Notes under the pieces: model-generated | What the model was told of the DNA's origin: nothing | Databases searched by the model: none | The model's input: the letters and a program-made list of their open reading frames with translations, nothing else | NCBI RefSeq assembly: GCF_026191635.1 | Contig: NZ_JAKRRW010000001.1 | Span: 124,001-188,000 of the forward strand | Direction: 5' to 3' | Origin: Photobacterium obscurum | GTDB taxonomy: Bacteria; Pseudomonadota; Gammaproteobacteria; Enterobacterales; Vibrionaceae | Length of the DNA: 64,000 nucleotides | Part shown: positions 28,212 to 37,925 of the stretch, one piece after another | Layout: each line of letters opens with the position of its first letter | Numbering within the stretch: position 1 is the stretch's first letter | Program-made: the position numbers and the translations under genes

Positions 28212-29393
28212 TTACTCACTCTCTGCATCTTGCTCATTACGAGCAATCCCACCAGATAAAGAACTCTCTGAAGCTGGCTGAGTATCAGGTAAAAGCGCCA
28301 AGCGCGCCTTTAACTGTTCAATTTGCGCTTGTTGCTTATTGACCAATGACGTTAAAGCTTCAACTTGTCCACTATCGTTGTCTGAATTCACTTCTGATGC
28401 ACGAGAGGACGCGTACAACTGACGGGCCGCTATTACTTCATCTTTTATCTGAGCTGCCTGAGTTCTAAGAGGGAGATCTCGGAGATCGTTATCGTTGAGG
28501 GCCAGCGAAATTTGTAACAGCTTCGCTTCAATCTCCAAGATAAAGTTCTCGTATTCGTCTTTGCTACGATCACGAAGCCCCTGCACCTCCAACGCAATAT
28601 GCTCAGCATGCGCAAGCTCAAATTCAATTTCGGAGACCAATTGCTTTATGGCCGTGAAGTCACGCGGGGAACGCTCAATTAACCCTTTACCGCTTTCAAT
28701 TTTTATTTCAACCCGGGCATAACTGATTGGTGCATAATACCTAACATCGTTACGACGCAATTCGCGCAGGGCATCAACCTTGGGAGAAATATATATTTTC
28801 TTGATGGTTCTGATTTCCAGGCTATGCGCACGATCGAGGAACTCTTCCTGCTCTTCCCTGGCATCAGTTAACTCGCTATCCTCTACCAGACGGAACAATT
28901 TGGCGTAAAAACGAGTCAGCCGAACATACTCGCTACGGTAGTACTGGCGAGCATCAATTGAGTTCAGGTAGTCCAGTTGAGTAATTGCGGGTTTAAGCAC
29001 ATCATCAGCAACCCGCTTCAAATACTCAAGTTCATTCAGTGTTTTTTCCACAACCGCGATTTCTTCATAGAATCGCTCTAGGTATGTCGTTGATGAAAAT
29101 AAAGAATAGCTTTTAAATGCTTTATCCGGCGTTTCTTTAAACTCAAGGTAAATCGAATCTGCTTTTTGCCAGCTCGACATCATTTGGGCATATTTTTCTG
29201 GCGAATAAACTTCCAGCTGCCCGGCCCCAGCCAACGTTTCTTGCCAACTACGGTGTGCTTTCAGGGCTCCCTGAAAAGCATTTTCTGTATTTATCGCAGA
29301 TGAAACTCCTTCTTCACCTTCAGGTGTGCTTTGACAGGCACTCAGTAAAGTAGCCAAGCAAATGATACAGGCCACTTTGCCCATTTGTTTCAT
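28212..29393 (-). CDS. Lipoprotein of unknown function, coiled-coil rich
   Basis: I do not recognise this 393-residue protein. It has a lipoprotein signal peptide (lipobox LSAC, Cys at residue 20) followed by a largely helical, charged body. The region about 220-310 is rich in Glu/Leu/Ile heptads, and a C-terminal coiled coil (LVNKQQAQIEQLKARLALL) precedes a low-complexity Ser/Glu tail. Tyr and Arg are frequent in the middle (RQYYRSEYVRLTRFYAKLFRL). There is no catalytic motif. The periplasmic helical build resembles envelope scaffold or spacer proteins, but that is only a shape argument. It is monocistronic with its own terminator, and the start has only a weak ribosome site. Confidence 0.7.
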   Translation of the reverse strand: MKQMGKVACIICLATLLSACQSTPEGEEGVSSAINTENAFQGALKAHRSWQETLAGAGQLEVYSPEKYAQMMSSWQKADSIYLEFKETPDKAFKSYSLFSSTTYLERFYEEIAVVEKTLNELEYLKRVADDVLKPAITQLDYLNSIDARQYYRSEYVRLTRFYAKLFRLVEDSELTDAREEQEEFLDRAHSLEIRTIKKIYISPKVDALRELRRNDVRYYAPISYARVEIKIESGKGLIERSPRDFTAIKQLVSEIEFELAHAEHIALEVQGLRDRSKDEYENFILEIEAKLLQISLALNDNDLRDLPLRTQAAQIKDEVIAARQLYASSRASEVNSDNDSGQVEALTSLVNKQQAQIEQLKARLALLPDTQPASESSLSGGIARNEQDAESE

Positions 29394-29677
29394 ATATAAT
29401 TCCGCTGTAATTCTATTATGCCAAAATCGCTGTGCAACAAATTAAATATAATGCAAAAAACAACACTGATGGAAAACTATCAACATACTCACCGTTAATA
29501 GCTTAAAATTTTGCCACTATGCTGCGCATTTCCACCACCAAGCGCAAGCAGGAACTAAAGAGGTCAATAATTAACCCAACAGAAACTAAGTGAATACACA
29601 GCTCAGTGTATCTGACTCAGTTTAAGTACTAAAGTTCTAAATTATTAGGGATATCTACCCAACTCCATCGAGTGATA

Positions 29678-30403
29678 CTATTTTACGCTAAAGCCTTTGT
29701 TCTTAATAAAGTCTTTCATAAATGGCCGCGCTTCTTTATTTAGGGTCGCGGTAATTTGTTCTGACCATGATGTTTCTTTATTGCCACCGGTTCGAGCACG
29801 ATAGTAATTTCGTACCTCACCGTCATACTGTTCCAGTTGCTGTTTGTCTAGCTCTGGCTGATACGAGTTTTGATGAACAATAATTGATTGAGGTAACCGG
29901 GGTTTACGTTCTGGCTCTTGGGCGGGAAACCCCAGGCATAACCCGAACAAGGGAATAACATGATGAGGAAGCGACAGTAACTCCGATACACTTGCTGGAT
30001 TATTACGTATACCGCCAATATATACCCCCCCAAGCCCCATCGACTCTGCTGCTAACAGCGCGTTTTGTGCCATCAGCGCAGCATCCACAGCGCCTATTAG
30101 CGTCTGCTCGGTAAAGCCAAGCATCGCTTCAGGATGAATCTGTCGGTGCCGGTTAAAATCGGCACAAAACACCAAAAACTCAGCTGCTGTCGCCACATAG
30201 GGTTGATCACCGGCATACTTCGCCAACCGAGATCGCTTTTCTGTTTCGGTTACCCGGATAATACTAACGCACTGAATAAAGCTAGAAGACGATGCAGCAA
30301 TAGCACAGTCCAATACAATAGACAGCTGATCGGAAGAAATCGGCTGTTCGGTAAATTTACGGATTGAGCGGTGCTGAAGAATGGTGTCGATTGTCTGATT
30401 CAT
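29678..30403 (-). CDS. nfsA: NfsA-like NADPH-dependent nitro/flavin reductase
   Basis: This 241-residue FMN-dependent oxidoreductase of the nitroreductase superfamily begins IDTILQHRSIRKFTEQPIS, the FMN-binding arginine-serine motif. It contains AMLGFTEQTLIGAVDAALMAQNALLAAESMGLGGVYIGGIRNNPASVSELLSLP and PLFGLCLGFPAQEPERKPRLP, matching the NfsA/Frp type. Such enzymes reduce nitroaromatics, quinones or free flavin with NADPH. Length equals E. coli NfsA (240). The frame extends 36 bases upstream, but ATG 30403 has AAGGATA 3-4 nt before it and fits the family start. It lies 108 bp downstream of the iron alcohol dehydrogenase gene on the same strand, so the two may be cotranscribed. Confidence 0.87.
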   Translation of the reverse strand: MNQTIDTILQHRSIRKFTEQPISSDQLSIVLDCAIAASSSSFIQCVSIIRVTETEKRSRLAKYAGDQPYVATAAEFLVFCADFNRHRQIHPEAMLGFTEQTLIGAVDAALMAQNALLAAESMGLGGVYIGGIRNNPASVSELLSLPHHVIPLFGLCLGFPAQEPERKPRLPQSIIVHQNSYQPELDKQQLEQYDGEVRNYYRARTGGNKETSWSEQITATLNKEARPFMKDFIKNKGFSVK

Positions 30404-30511
30404 GGATATCCTTATCACACTGCAGAAGGCGGGGAGCATGCGTCAATGTAACACAATTTCCCCCCATCAATCATCCAGAGAGATAGCAAACCAAGTAATT
30501 TTCTGCCCTTA

Positions 30512-31699
30512 TCAGTTCGGATCGGGCATGGACGATTGCTCGATATGACAACTGTCGCAAATTTGTTCCAAGATGCTTAATAGACGCTGTTTGTTCAATG
30601 GCAGAGGATTACCTTTTATTGCATTGGACAGCAATGCATCTTGCGCCACATCATCAAACATGATGTCACACAGCCCATATTTCGAAACAGGTGGCAGATT
30701 CAGCCGCTTCAACGTTCGCTTCGTCCACAGGATCCCATCGATGATCTCGGCATTCATCCTTCCGGTAAGAATACAGGCTAACTGACGATAGCGGTTCAGC
30801 ACGTCGGATCTGCCAGCTTCTCTCGCCGCCAGCACGTTTTCCTGCATCACATAGGGAGCCAGTTGTGCAGTGATAAGCCCATGGGGGGCACTCAAGCGAC
30901 CGCCGAGTGCCGAGGCCAGGCCATGTGCCGCACCGAGTTTCGCGTTGGCCAGCGCCATTCCCCCCAGCATAGCAGCAAAAGACATGTCGGCACGGGCACG
31001 CGGATCATCATCTTCGCAAGCAGCAAGAATCGCTCCCGAAAGACGGCGTAAGCCCTCCTCACACACCATATCTGACAGCGGGTTAGGATCGCCACAAACA
31101 TAAGCTTCCATCAAATGTGAAAAGGCATCCATACCGCAACATCCTGACATAATCGGATCCATACCATAGGTCAGGGTAGGATCAATAATCGCCAGGTCAG
31201 CCAGCATTTCAGGGCTGCGCAAGCTTACTTTGACATTTTCCTGTGCCGAGCGAAGGACTGCATTCTTACTGACTTCCGATCCCGTCCCGGCAGTTGTCGG
31301 AACCGCGATAAATGGAATAGGTTTTGCCTGCAGCGGTACATTGCGCCCAACAACCTCAACATAGTCATAAACACTGCCCTGGTTAGGGATCAGTGCCGCC
31401 AACGCTTTCCCCGCATCCAGTACGCTGCCCCCACCAATAGCCAGTACCATATCAGGACGGAACTTTCTGCCCATCGCCGCCATTTCCTCAATCATTGCGA
31501 TCAAAGGTTCACCGTGCACGGAAACTTGTTGATAGCGCATGTTCTGCTGTTTGAGGTAACTGATCACCGGTTCGGCCCGCTGGTTATCACGGCCTGTCAC
31601 CAACAGTACGCTGTAACCAAACTGATTAAGAGATGACAGTGAGTTATTCAGGGATCCCTCACCGAATACTATCCTTGACGAAGTCATAAACTGAAACAT
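30512..31699 (-). CDS. Iron-containing alcohol dehydrogenase
   Basis: This 395-residue group III dehydrogenase binds NAD(P) through the GGGSVLDAGKA motif, with further family sequence FIAVPTTAGTGSEVSKNAVL. Metal ligands are recognisable as Asp and His in CGMDAFSHLMEAYV and two later His in GAAHGLASALGGRLSAPHG. The family reduces aldehydes or oxidises alcohols with Fe2+ or Zn2+; the substrate here is unknown. ATG 31699 is chosen over an in-frame codon 51 bases upstream because GGAG lies 5 nt before it and the protein then starts MFQFMTSSRIVFGEGS, as usual. The nearby nitroreductase suggests a shared redox or detoxification context, but that is only proximity. Confidence 0.88.
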   Translation of the reverse strand: MFQFMTSSRIVFGEGSLNNSLSSLNQFGYSVLLVTGRDNQRAEPVISYLKQQNMRYQQVSVHGEPLIAMIEEMAAMGRKFRPDMVLAIGGGSVLDAGKALAALIPNQGSVYDYVEVVGRNVPLQAKPIPFIAVPTTAGTGSEVSKNAVLRSAQENVKVSLRSPEMLADLAIIDPTLTYGMDPIMSGCCGMDAFSHLMEAYVCGDPNPLSDMVCEEGLRRLSGAILAACEDDDPRARADMSFAAMLGGMALANAKLGAAHGLASALGGRLSAPHGLITAQLAPYVMQENVLAAREAGRSDVLNRYRQLACILTGRMNAEIIDGILWTKRTLKRLNLPPVSKYGLCDIMFDDVAQDALLSNAIKGNPLPLNKQRLLSILEQICDSCHIEQSSMPDPN

Positions 31700-32009
31700 A
31701 GGCACTCCATTACGCAACTGTATAATTTCATTATCAACGAGTGTGCCCACTCAATGGATCCTGATTTTGATTCTGAGCAACATTATATCGAGATCATCGC
31801 AGCCTACGTTCAGAACTCGCCCCCCATCACATTCTGCAATGCCTAATCGTTACTTGCAGCGATCAATCGATTTTATCTATCGCATCAAGAGATAAAACCC
31901 GCTTTCTCATCATCCCATCTCACGTTATAGTTAGCCCATCAAATTGAGGAGAGATGATGTTCGTGATAAGCACAATCTATCCCTCCCAAAGAATTTAGGA
32001 GAATTGCTG
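31700..32009. other. Divergent intergenic region, alcohol dehydrogenase / grxA
   Basis: These 310 bp hold the divergent promoters. The only structure seen is a perfect 8-bp-arm inverted repeat, TTTTATCT at 31871-31878 and AGATAAAA at 31890-31897, a possible operator for grxA. grxA is OxyR-controlled in E. coli, but the sequence does not fit the OxyR consensus well. Confidence 0.4.
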
Positions 32010-32273
32010 ATGTTTGTTGTTATTTTCGGTCGCCCAGGTTGCCCATTCTGTGTACGTGCGAAAGAGCTGGCAGATACATTGAAGGAAGAACGTGAAGGCT
32101 TCAACTACCGTTATGTTGATATCCACGCTGAAGGCATCAGCAAAGCTGACCTTGAAAAAACAGTTGGTAAGCCGGTAGAAACCGTGCCTCAGATTTTCAT
32201 CGACCAAGAACACATCGGCGGTTGTACTGAATTCGAGGCATACGCAAAAGAAAATCTAGGCCTTTATCAATAA
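32010..32273 (+). CDS. grxA: Glutaredoxin 1
   Basis: This 87-residue dithiol glutaredoxin has its active site at GCPFC (Cys11 and Cys14). The conserved TVPQIFIDQEHIGGCTEF segment supplies the cis-Pro and the glutathione-binding loop. It reduces ribonucleotide reductase and other protein disulfides using glutathione. Length matches E. coli GrxA (85). The frame extends 66 bases upstream, but ATG 32010 has AGGAG 8 nt before it and fits the family. ybjL follows, as these two are near neighbours in E. coli. The active-site Phe replaces the more usual Tyr, a conservative change. Confidence 0.95.
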   Translation: MFVVIFGRPGCPFCVRAKELADTLKEEREGFNYRYVDIHAEGISKADLEKTVGKPVETVPQIFIDQEHIGGCTEFEAYAKENLGLYQ

Positions 32274-32297
32274 ATCCTATATTTTACAAAACTTTAA

Positions 32298-32324
32298 AAA
32301 AGACTGGTGCGCCAGTCTTTTTTT
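32298..32324 (+). terminator. Intrinsic terminator after grxA
   Basis: The 9-bp stem AAAGACTGG / CCAGTCTTT with a TGCG loop is followed by a T-run. Confidence 0.9.
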
Positions 32325-32474
32325 GTTTAACGCCATTTTTCTGACGAATTTAACAACTAAAAAACATTGTGCTTTTTTTAGGTCATTCTTTCATTTTCCG
32401 GTATTACCCTCGCCAAAAATCAGCTAGAATTTCACCACTTTTATTGCTGTCTTTCTTCTCCGGAAAATGTTGTT

Positions 32475-34157
32475 GTGAATATCGATGTAGCTGCCCTCCT
32501 TCATCAAAATGATATTTTGTTGCTTTTTGTTGTCCTCGCCGTTGGTCTTAGTGTCGGAAAAATTCGAATCGCTAACCTTCAAATCGGTAACTCCATCGGT
32601 GTACTGCTCACTGCACTATTGTTCGGTAATGCGGGGTTTACCTTTGATGCCGACGCCTTAAACATCGGGTTTATGTTGTTCATTTTCTGTGTTGGTATTG
32701 AAGCCGGTCCTAACTTTTTCGGTATTTTCTTCCGAGACGGCAAACATTACTTATTGCTGGCGCTAGTTGTTTTAATTTCGGCCATTGCAATAACCCTGAC
32801 AATGGCCCACTACCTAAACCTCGAACTCGGTTTGGCAACCGGCCTAATGGCAGGATCCCTCACGGCAACCCCAGTACTGGTTGGCGCAAAAGATGCCCTT
32901 AACAGTGGCCTTGCAGGCATAACAGACAGTACCGTCATCCAACATATGGTCGACAGCCTAAGCGTCGGCTACGCAATGTCCTACCTGGTTGGCTTAGTTA
33001 GCCTCATTTTGCTGGCGAAGCTGATGCCTAAGCTTCAGAAGCAAAACCTCGCCGAATCTTCACAACAGATTGCTCGTGAACGCGGTATCGGTGAAGTCGG
33101 ACAACGCAAGGTCTATCTACCAATTATTCGTGCATACCGAGTGGGACCGGAACTCATTAACTGGATTGACGGCCGTAACCTGCGAGAACTGGGGATTTAC
33201 CGCCAGACCGGTTGCTATATCGAGCGGGTACGCCGCAACGGCATTCTTGCCAACCCCGACGGCGACGCAATCTTGCAAGAGGGTGACGAAATCGCGCTGG
33301 TTGGCTACCCAGACAGCCATGCCCGTCTGGATCCGAGCTTTCGAAACGGCAAAGAAGTTTTCGACCGTGACCTGCTCGACCTGCGTATTGTCGAAGAAGA
33401 GATCGTGGTTAAAAATGACAGCATTGCCGGCAAGCGCCTGTCTGATCTTAACTTATCTGAATATGGCTGTTTCCTTAACCGCGTGGTTCGTGCCCAGATC
33501 GAAATGCCAATGGATCACAATATCCTGCTCAATAAAGGGGATATCCTTCAGGTCAGTGGTGAAAAAAGTCGTGTTCTCGGTCTTGCCGAGCGTATCGGTT
33601 TTATCTCGGTTCACAGTCAGATAGCGGATTTACTGGCCTTTTGCTGCTTCTTCATCATCGGCCTGCTGGTTGGAACGATCACCATGACCTTTGGCCAGAT
33701 TGCGTTTGGCCTCGGTAGTGCCGCAGGCCTTCTGGTTGCCGGTATCACGCTAGGATTCTTACGGGCCAACCATCCGACCTTCGGATATGTGCCTCAGGGT
33801 GCCCTCAATATGACCAAGGATCTCGGCCTGATGGTGTTCATGGTAGGGATTGGTTTAAGTGCCGGCTCCAACTTGTTTGACTCTCTGGCTCAAGTTGGCT
33901 TGGCTGTATTTGCCGCCAGCCTGATGGTCAGTGTGATCCCTGTGGTATTGGCTTACCTATTCGGCGCCTACGTTCTGAAAATGAACCGCGCCCTGCTATT
34001 TGGTGCCATCATTGGGGCACGAACCTGTGCCCCGGCCATGGATATGATCAACGAACATGCCCGTAGTACTATCCCGGCTCTTGGTTACGCGGGAACCTAT
34101 GCTATCGCCAACGTCCTGCTAACGATTGCCGGTACACTCATCATCATCCTCAACTAG
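32475..34157 (+). CDS. ybjL: YbjL family putative transporter (AspT/YidE superfamily)
   Basis: This 560-residue membrane protein has two hydrophobic halves (about residues 1-185 and 380-560) flanking a cytoplasmic region with two RCK-C domains. The first RCK-C spans roughly 205-290 ([32 protein letters not shown]) and the second 295-375. This is the aspartate:alanine antiporter-type layout; the substrate of YbjL itself is not known. The start is GTG 32475, chosen because the product [26 protein letters not shown] aligns with the E. coli YbjL start as I recall it. It is separated from grxA by a terminator. Confidence 0.88.
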   Translation: MNIDVAALLHQNDILLLFVVLAVGLSVGKIRIANLQIGNSIGVLLTALLFGNAGFTFDADALNIGFMLFIFCVGIEAGPNFFGIFFRDGKHYLLLALVVLISAIAITLTMAHYLNLELGLATGLMAGSLTATPVLVGAKDALNSGLAGITDSTVIQHMVDSLSVGYAMSYLVGLVSLILLAKLMPKLQKQNLAESSQQIARERGIGEVGQRKVYLPIIRAYRVGPELINWIDGRNLRELGIYRQTGCYIERVRRNGILANPDGDAILQEGDEIALVGYPDSHARLDPSFRNGKEVFDRDLLDLRIVEEEIVVKNDSIAGKRLSDLNLSEYGCFLNRVVRAQIEMPMDHNILLNKGDILQVSGEKSRVLGLAERIGFISVHSQIADLLAFCCFFIIGLLVGTITMTFGQIAFGLGSAAGLLVAGITLGFLRANHPTFGYVPQGALNMTKDLGLMVFMVGIGLSAGSNLFDSLAQVGLAVFAASLMVSVIPVVLAYLFGAYVLKMNRALLFGAIIGARTCAPAMDMINEHARSTIPALGYAGTYAIANVLLTIAGTLIIILN

Positions 34158-34166
34158 AGCATTTTT

Positions 34167-34213
34167 GACGCTGATTTATTAATCTCCCTAATTGTGGTTA
34201 ATGAGTCAGCGTC
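34167..34213 (+). other. Long hairpin between ybjL and phoP
   Basis: GACGCTGA (34167-34174) and TCAGCGTC (34206-34213) pair perfectly, with further T-rich/A-rich pairing inside. No T-run follows. It may be a weak terminator or an mRNA end-protection structure. Confidence 0.45.
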
Positions 34214-34363
34214 TATTCAGTCCCCTCACCTATAGTAATATCAATACAAGCACTTTTAAGCGAATAATCCGGCTTAATCCCACAAATAAGCAGCCTGTTA
34301 TTCGCCAGCCTTCTTTCTATTAAGTATATTAAATAGAAACATTTATTGTTGGTAATCAAAATT

Positions 34364-35038
34364 ATGCGTATCCTCATTGTCGAAGACGACCCAATTTTAA
34401 GTCATCACCTTAAATCTCAACTCAGCGAACTGGGACACCAGGTACAATGTGCTGGAACAGCCGAAGAAGGGCTGTTTTTTTCGCAAAACTACCCCAATGA
34501 CGTCGCCATCGTGGATATCGGCTTACCTGATCGTGATGGGATCAGCCTAATCAAAGATATCCGCCAAAAAGGCCTTCGGTTACCGATCCTGATCCTAACG
34601 GCCCGTTCCAACTGGCAGGACAAGGTTACCGGGCTTGAAGCCGGTGCCGATGATTATCTGGTTAAACCTTTCCAGAAAGAAGAGATGGTCGCCCGTCTGA
34701 GTGCCTTGGTACGCCGTAGCGCCGGTTTCGTAAAACCGGAAATGACAGCCGGAGATATCCGTGTTGACCTGCTGGCAAAACAAGTTTTCATCGGCGAAAC
34801 GCTGCTGGAGCTTACCGCCTTTGAATATGATCTCCTTGAATATCTAATGCGCCATAGCCGCCAGGTCGTGTCTAAGCAGCGCCTGCTCGATGTGCTTTAT
34901 GAAGATCAGGAAGGTGATCCAAATACCATTGAGGTCATGATCAGCCGCCTACGCAAGAAATTCACCACCAACGGCCAGGATAACCCTATCTCCACAATTC
35001 GTGGCCAGGGGTATATCTTTGAGTTACAAGCTCAATGA
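34364..35038 (+). CDS. phoP: Response regulator PhoP
   Basis: This 224-residue OmpR-type response regulator has a receiver domain at residues 1-115 with acidic pocket ED at 8-9, phospho-acceptor Asp51 (VDIGLPD) and Lys in YLVKPF. It is joined to a winged-helix DNA-binding domain ending VMISRLRKKF and IRGQGYIFE. PhoP controls Mg2+-, acid- and antimicrobial-peptide-responsive genes. The frame runs 18 bases upstream to a TTG, but ATG 34364 fits the family. It overlaps phoQ by 4 bp. It lies in the same window as an MgtC-family gene and the sap genes, which are PhoP-linked in some enterobacteria, but I found no convincing PhoP box near them. Confidence 0.9.
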   Translation: MRILIVEDDPILSHHLKSQLSELGHQVQCAGTAEEGLFFSQNYPNDVAIVDIGLPDRDGISLIKDIRQKGLRLPILILTARSNWQDKVTGLEAGADDYLVKPFQKEEMVARLSALVRRSAGFVKPEMTAGDIRVDLLAKQVFIGETLLELTAFEYDLLEYLMRHSRQVVSKQRLLDVLYEDQEGDPNTIEVMISRLRKKFTTNGQDNPISTIRGQGYIFELQAQ

Positions 35039-36378
35039 GTCAGCTCCTACAACCAAGGCTACGCCGCCGGGTACTGGTTACCTCGGTGGCGATTATCGTT
35101 CTTATCACATCAGCTCTGGCCGGAGTGATTAACCAGCTCTATAGCCAGAGCTATATGGCTGCCTATTCATCCGAGCTCGTTGCCCAAATGCCAATGGTGG
35201 TGGCCCAGCTTAACCGTGCCGGCCTCATCAAGGATGTCGACAAGTGGATTGACTCCGTCGACCCATCCGATACCGACTACATGTCGGTTGTATGTGATTT
35301 AAAAGATCATACCATCTGGCTGTCAGAAGAGGCCAAGGAAGCCAATATCGGCAATATCTGTAGCGAGTTGCCCGACGATATACCGGCTCCAACCCTCATC
35401 GAGACGGAGTCAGGCGCAAGCTACATTGCCTACAACATGAGTCGTGATCGCGAAGGCGGTAATATTTACCAACTTGTTGTATTACGCTCTGGTGAATCAT
35501 ATCAATCATCATTAAATCAGCTTCACAGACGGACCACCTTTTATCTGGGGCTGTTTGTTCTTATTGCTATTGCGTTTCTAATCGCCGCGTTCCACTGGAG
35601 CTTCCAACCGCTACGCAAGTTGGCAGCTCAGCTGGATCAGATGACCGAGGCTAAGCGTGACAAGCTGGACGATGATTTTCCGATGGAGTTGCAGGATGTC
35701 ACCCTGGCACTCAATCGCCTGATTCAGATTAGCAACGATCAAAAAGGCCGCTACCGGCATGCCATGGATGATTTGGCCCACAGTCTAAAGACTCGACTTG
35801 CGGCGACCAATGCCCTGCTCGATGATCAAGACATTGCGCGCCTGGAACTCAATCAGCGCGTGATGGAACAAATCAGTCAAATGGATGAACTGGTTCAGTA
35901 CCAGCTTAAACGCGCCATGATGGGCCAGCAGGGGCTGCAGAAAGACAAAACCGAGCTCAAACCCGCTATCGACAGCTTTGACCGATTATTAAGCAAGGTA
36001 TACAACGGCAAGGACGTTAACCTGAAATGCCATTTCAGCCCCAAGCTCAAACTACCGATAAACCGTAGTGACTTGATGGAGTTGCTGGGCAACCTGTTGG
36101 AAAATGCCTACCGTTTCTGTATCAGCGAAGTTCGGGTAAGCGTCAATGAGCAGGAGGACTGCTACCTGATCCGGGTTGAAGATGATGGCCCGGGCGTCAG
36201 TGAAAATATGCGCGAAGCGATCTTCCAGCGCGGAGTTCGTGCCGATCAGCTTAATCCCGGCCAAGGTATTGGCTTATCAGTTTGCCACGAGATCGTCGAA
36301 AGCTACCAAGGCACTATCCATGTCGAAACAGCGAAAATCGAAGGGGCGGCATTTGTGGTTCGGTTACCGAAGCATTAA
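35035..36378 (+). CDS. phoQ: Sensor histidine kinase PhoQ
   Basis: This 447-residue inner-membrane kinase has TM1 at about residues 14-32, a periplasmic sensor to about 168, TM2 at 169-187 and a HAMP-like linker. The phospho-acceptor His249 lies in MDDLAHSLKTRLA, followed by an ATPase domain with N box NLLENAYRFC, G1 DDGPGV and G2 GQGIGLSVCH. The sensor domain is rich in Asp/Glu near its end (DDIPAPTLIETESG), as in PhoQ, where an acidic patch binds divalent cations. It is shorter than E. coli PhoQ (486). Translation is coupled to phoP by an ATGA overlap. Confidence 0.88.
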   Translation: MSQLLQPRLRRRVLVTSVAIIVLITSALAGVINQLYSQSYMAAYSSELVAQMPMVVAQLNRAGLIKDVDKWIDSVDPSDTDYMSVVCDLKDHTIWLSEEAKEANIGNICSELPDDIPAPTLIETESGASYIAYNMSRDREGGNIYQLVVLRSGESYQSSLNQLHRRTTFYLGLFVLIAIAFLIAAFHWSFQPLRKLAAQLDQMTEAKRDKLDDDFPMELQDVTLALNRLIQISNDQKGRYRHAMDDLAHSLKTRLAATNALLDDQDIARLELNQRVMEQISQMDELVQYQLKRAMMGQQGLQKDKTELKPAIDSFDRLLSKVYNGKDVNLKCHFSPKLKLPINRSDLMELLGNLLENAYRFCISEVRVSVNEQEDCYLIRVEDDGPGVSENMREAIFQRGVRADQLNPGQGIGLSVCHEIVESYQGTIHVETAKIEGAAFVVRLPKH

Positions 36379-36411
36379 GTGCTAACCAAGGTTTACCCAA
36401 CCAATAAGATA

Positions 36412-36440
36412 TAAAAAAACCGCCGAAAGGCGGTTTTTTA
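36412..36440. terminator. Bidirectional terminator between phoQ and fabV
   Basis: The stem AAAAAACCGCC / GGCGGTTTTTT with a GAAA tetraloop serves both convergent genes. Confidence 0.95.
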
Positions 36441-36462
36441 TATCTCACACAGCAGTGTTTGA

Positions 36463-37665
36463 TTAAATATTTTCTACATCAAACTCAACCAGTGGATTAA
36501 CGTCCGCTTCATAATCAACAGACTCGATGCCGAAACCGAATAGTTTCAGGAATTCATCTTTGTACTCCTGATAGTCGGCGACTTCAAACAAGTTCTCGTT
36601 GGTTACGTTTGGCCACAGATCACGACAGTGCTTCTGGATATCTTCACGAAGCTCCCAGTCATCCAGACGTAGTCGGTTTTCTTCATCCACCTCAGGTGCG
36701 GTACCATCAGCTTTAAACAGGCGCTGAGTAAACATACGGTGAATCTGCTCCATGCAGCCTTCGTGTACGCCTTCTTCACGCATTTTCTTAAATACCATCG
36801 CGATGTATAGAGGCATTACCGGAATTGCCGAGCTTGCCTGAGTTACAACACTCTTCAATACTGCAACATTGGCTGAACCACCGGTCGCAGACAGTTTGCT
36901 GTTAAGCTCGTTTGCTGCACGGTCCAAGTCCATTTTCGCCTGGCCCAGTGCACCATGCCAGTAGATAGGCCAAGTGATTTCTGTACCGATGTAGCTGTAG
37001 GCTACAGTCTTACAGCCGTCAGCCAATACGCCGGCTTCAGACAGAGCATTAATCCATAGCTCCCAGTCCTGGCCACCCATAACAGTGACGGTATCGGCAA
37101 CTTCCTGCTCGCTCGCAGGCTCGATGCTCGCTTCGATCAACACATCTTTGTTGGTGTCGACAGCTGTAGCGGTATAGGTTTCACCCATCGGCTTCAAGGT
37201 AGAGCGAACAACTTCACCGGTTTCTGGCATCTTACGTACTGGTGATGCCAGCGAGTAAACCACCATATCAATCTGACCTAGGTCTTCTTTAATCAGATCG
37301 ATAACTTTTTGTTTTGCTTCATGAGAGAAAGCATCACCATTCAGGCTTTTCGAGTAAAGGCCTTCTTCTTTCGCCAGCTTGTCGAATGCTGCTGAGTTGT
37401 ACCAACCTGCTGTACCTGGCTTTTTCTCTGTACCTGGTTTTTCAAAGAACACACCAATCGTTGCCGCACCGCCACCGAATGCTGCTGCAATACGAGAAGA
37501 CAAGCCATAGCCACTTGAAGAACCAACAACCAGTACACGCTTAGGTGCATCGGCAATAGGACCTTGTGCCTTGGTGTAAGCAATCTGCTCTTTTACGTTC
37601 TCTTCACAACCCACTGGGTGAGTTGTTGTACAAATAAATCCACGAATTTTAGGTTTGATGATCAT
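36463..37665 (-). CDS. fabV: Enoyl-ACP/trans-2-enoyl-CoA reductase FabV
   Basis: This 400-residue NADH-dependent enoyl reductase of the FabV type, first described in V. cholerae, performs the last step of each fatty acid elongation cycle and is intrinsically resistant to triclosan. It begins [20 protein letters not shown], exactly the FabV opening. The NADH-binding loop reads [24 protein letters not shown]. The catalytic Tyr-x8-Lys lies in [10 protein letters not shown] (around residues 235-244). ATG 37665 is preferred over an in-frame TTG 6 bases upstream because AGGGAAG lies a suitable distance before it. It lies beside fadE and psrA in a fatty-acid cluster. Confidence 0.96.
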   Translation of the reverse strand: MIIKPKIRGFICTTTHPVGCEENVKEQIAYTKAQGPIADAPKRVLVVGSSSGYGLSSRIAAAFGGGAATIGVFFEKPGTEKKPGTAGWYNSAAFDKLAKEEGLYSKSLNGDAFSHEAKQKVIDLIKEDLGQIDMVVYSLASPVRKMPETGEVVRSTLKPMGETYTATAVDTNKDVLIEASIEPASEQEVADTVTVMGGQDWELWINALSEAGVLADGCKTVAYSYIGTEITWPIYWHGALGQAKMDLDRAANELNSKLSATGGSANVAVLKSVVTQASSAIPVMPLYIAMVFKKMREEGVHEGCMEQIHRMFTQRLFKADGTAPEVDEENRLRLDDWELREDIQKHCRDLWPNVTNENLFEVADYQEYKDEFLKLFGFGIESVDYEADVNPLVEFDVENI

Positions 37666-37849
37666 TTTCAACTTCCCTTACATAATTGACAGTAGGATAA
37701 AAGGTTAATGACAAATTCGCATTAAATTTATGAGCGAAAACGCTAAAAAGGGTAGTGGTTGGAGGTGTTAATTACCACTTTGTGACGTGAATTGTCGCTT
37801 TTTGCAGCAAACAATCTAGCTCTTGCCCCTCGCTAGATTTACCGACAGG

Positions 37850-37882
37850 CAAAAAAAAAAGTGCCACGCAATTGCGTGGCAC
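37850..37882 (-). terminator. Intrinsic terminator after fadE
   Basis: A perfect 22-bp palindrome at 37861-37882, with arms GTGCCACGCAA / TTGCGTGGCAC, is followed on the minus strand by ten T residues, 43 bp past the fadE stop. Confidence 0.95.
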
Positions 37883-37925
37883 ATGGGAGACACCAGGTTT
37901 ATTGTTCGTTATAGAGTTTACACTC

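Noticed and set aside
31871..31897. OxyR site before grxA
   Set aside because: The inverted repeat TTTTATCT/AGATAAAA does not fit the four ATAG half-site spacing of OxyR; it is listed only as an unnamed inverted repeat.
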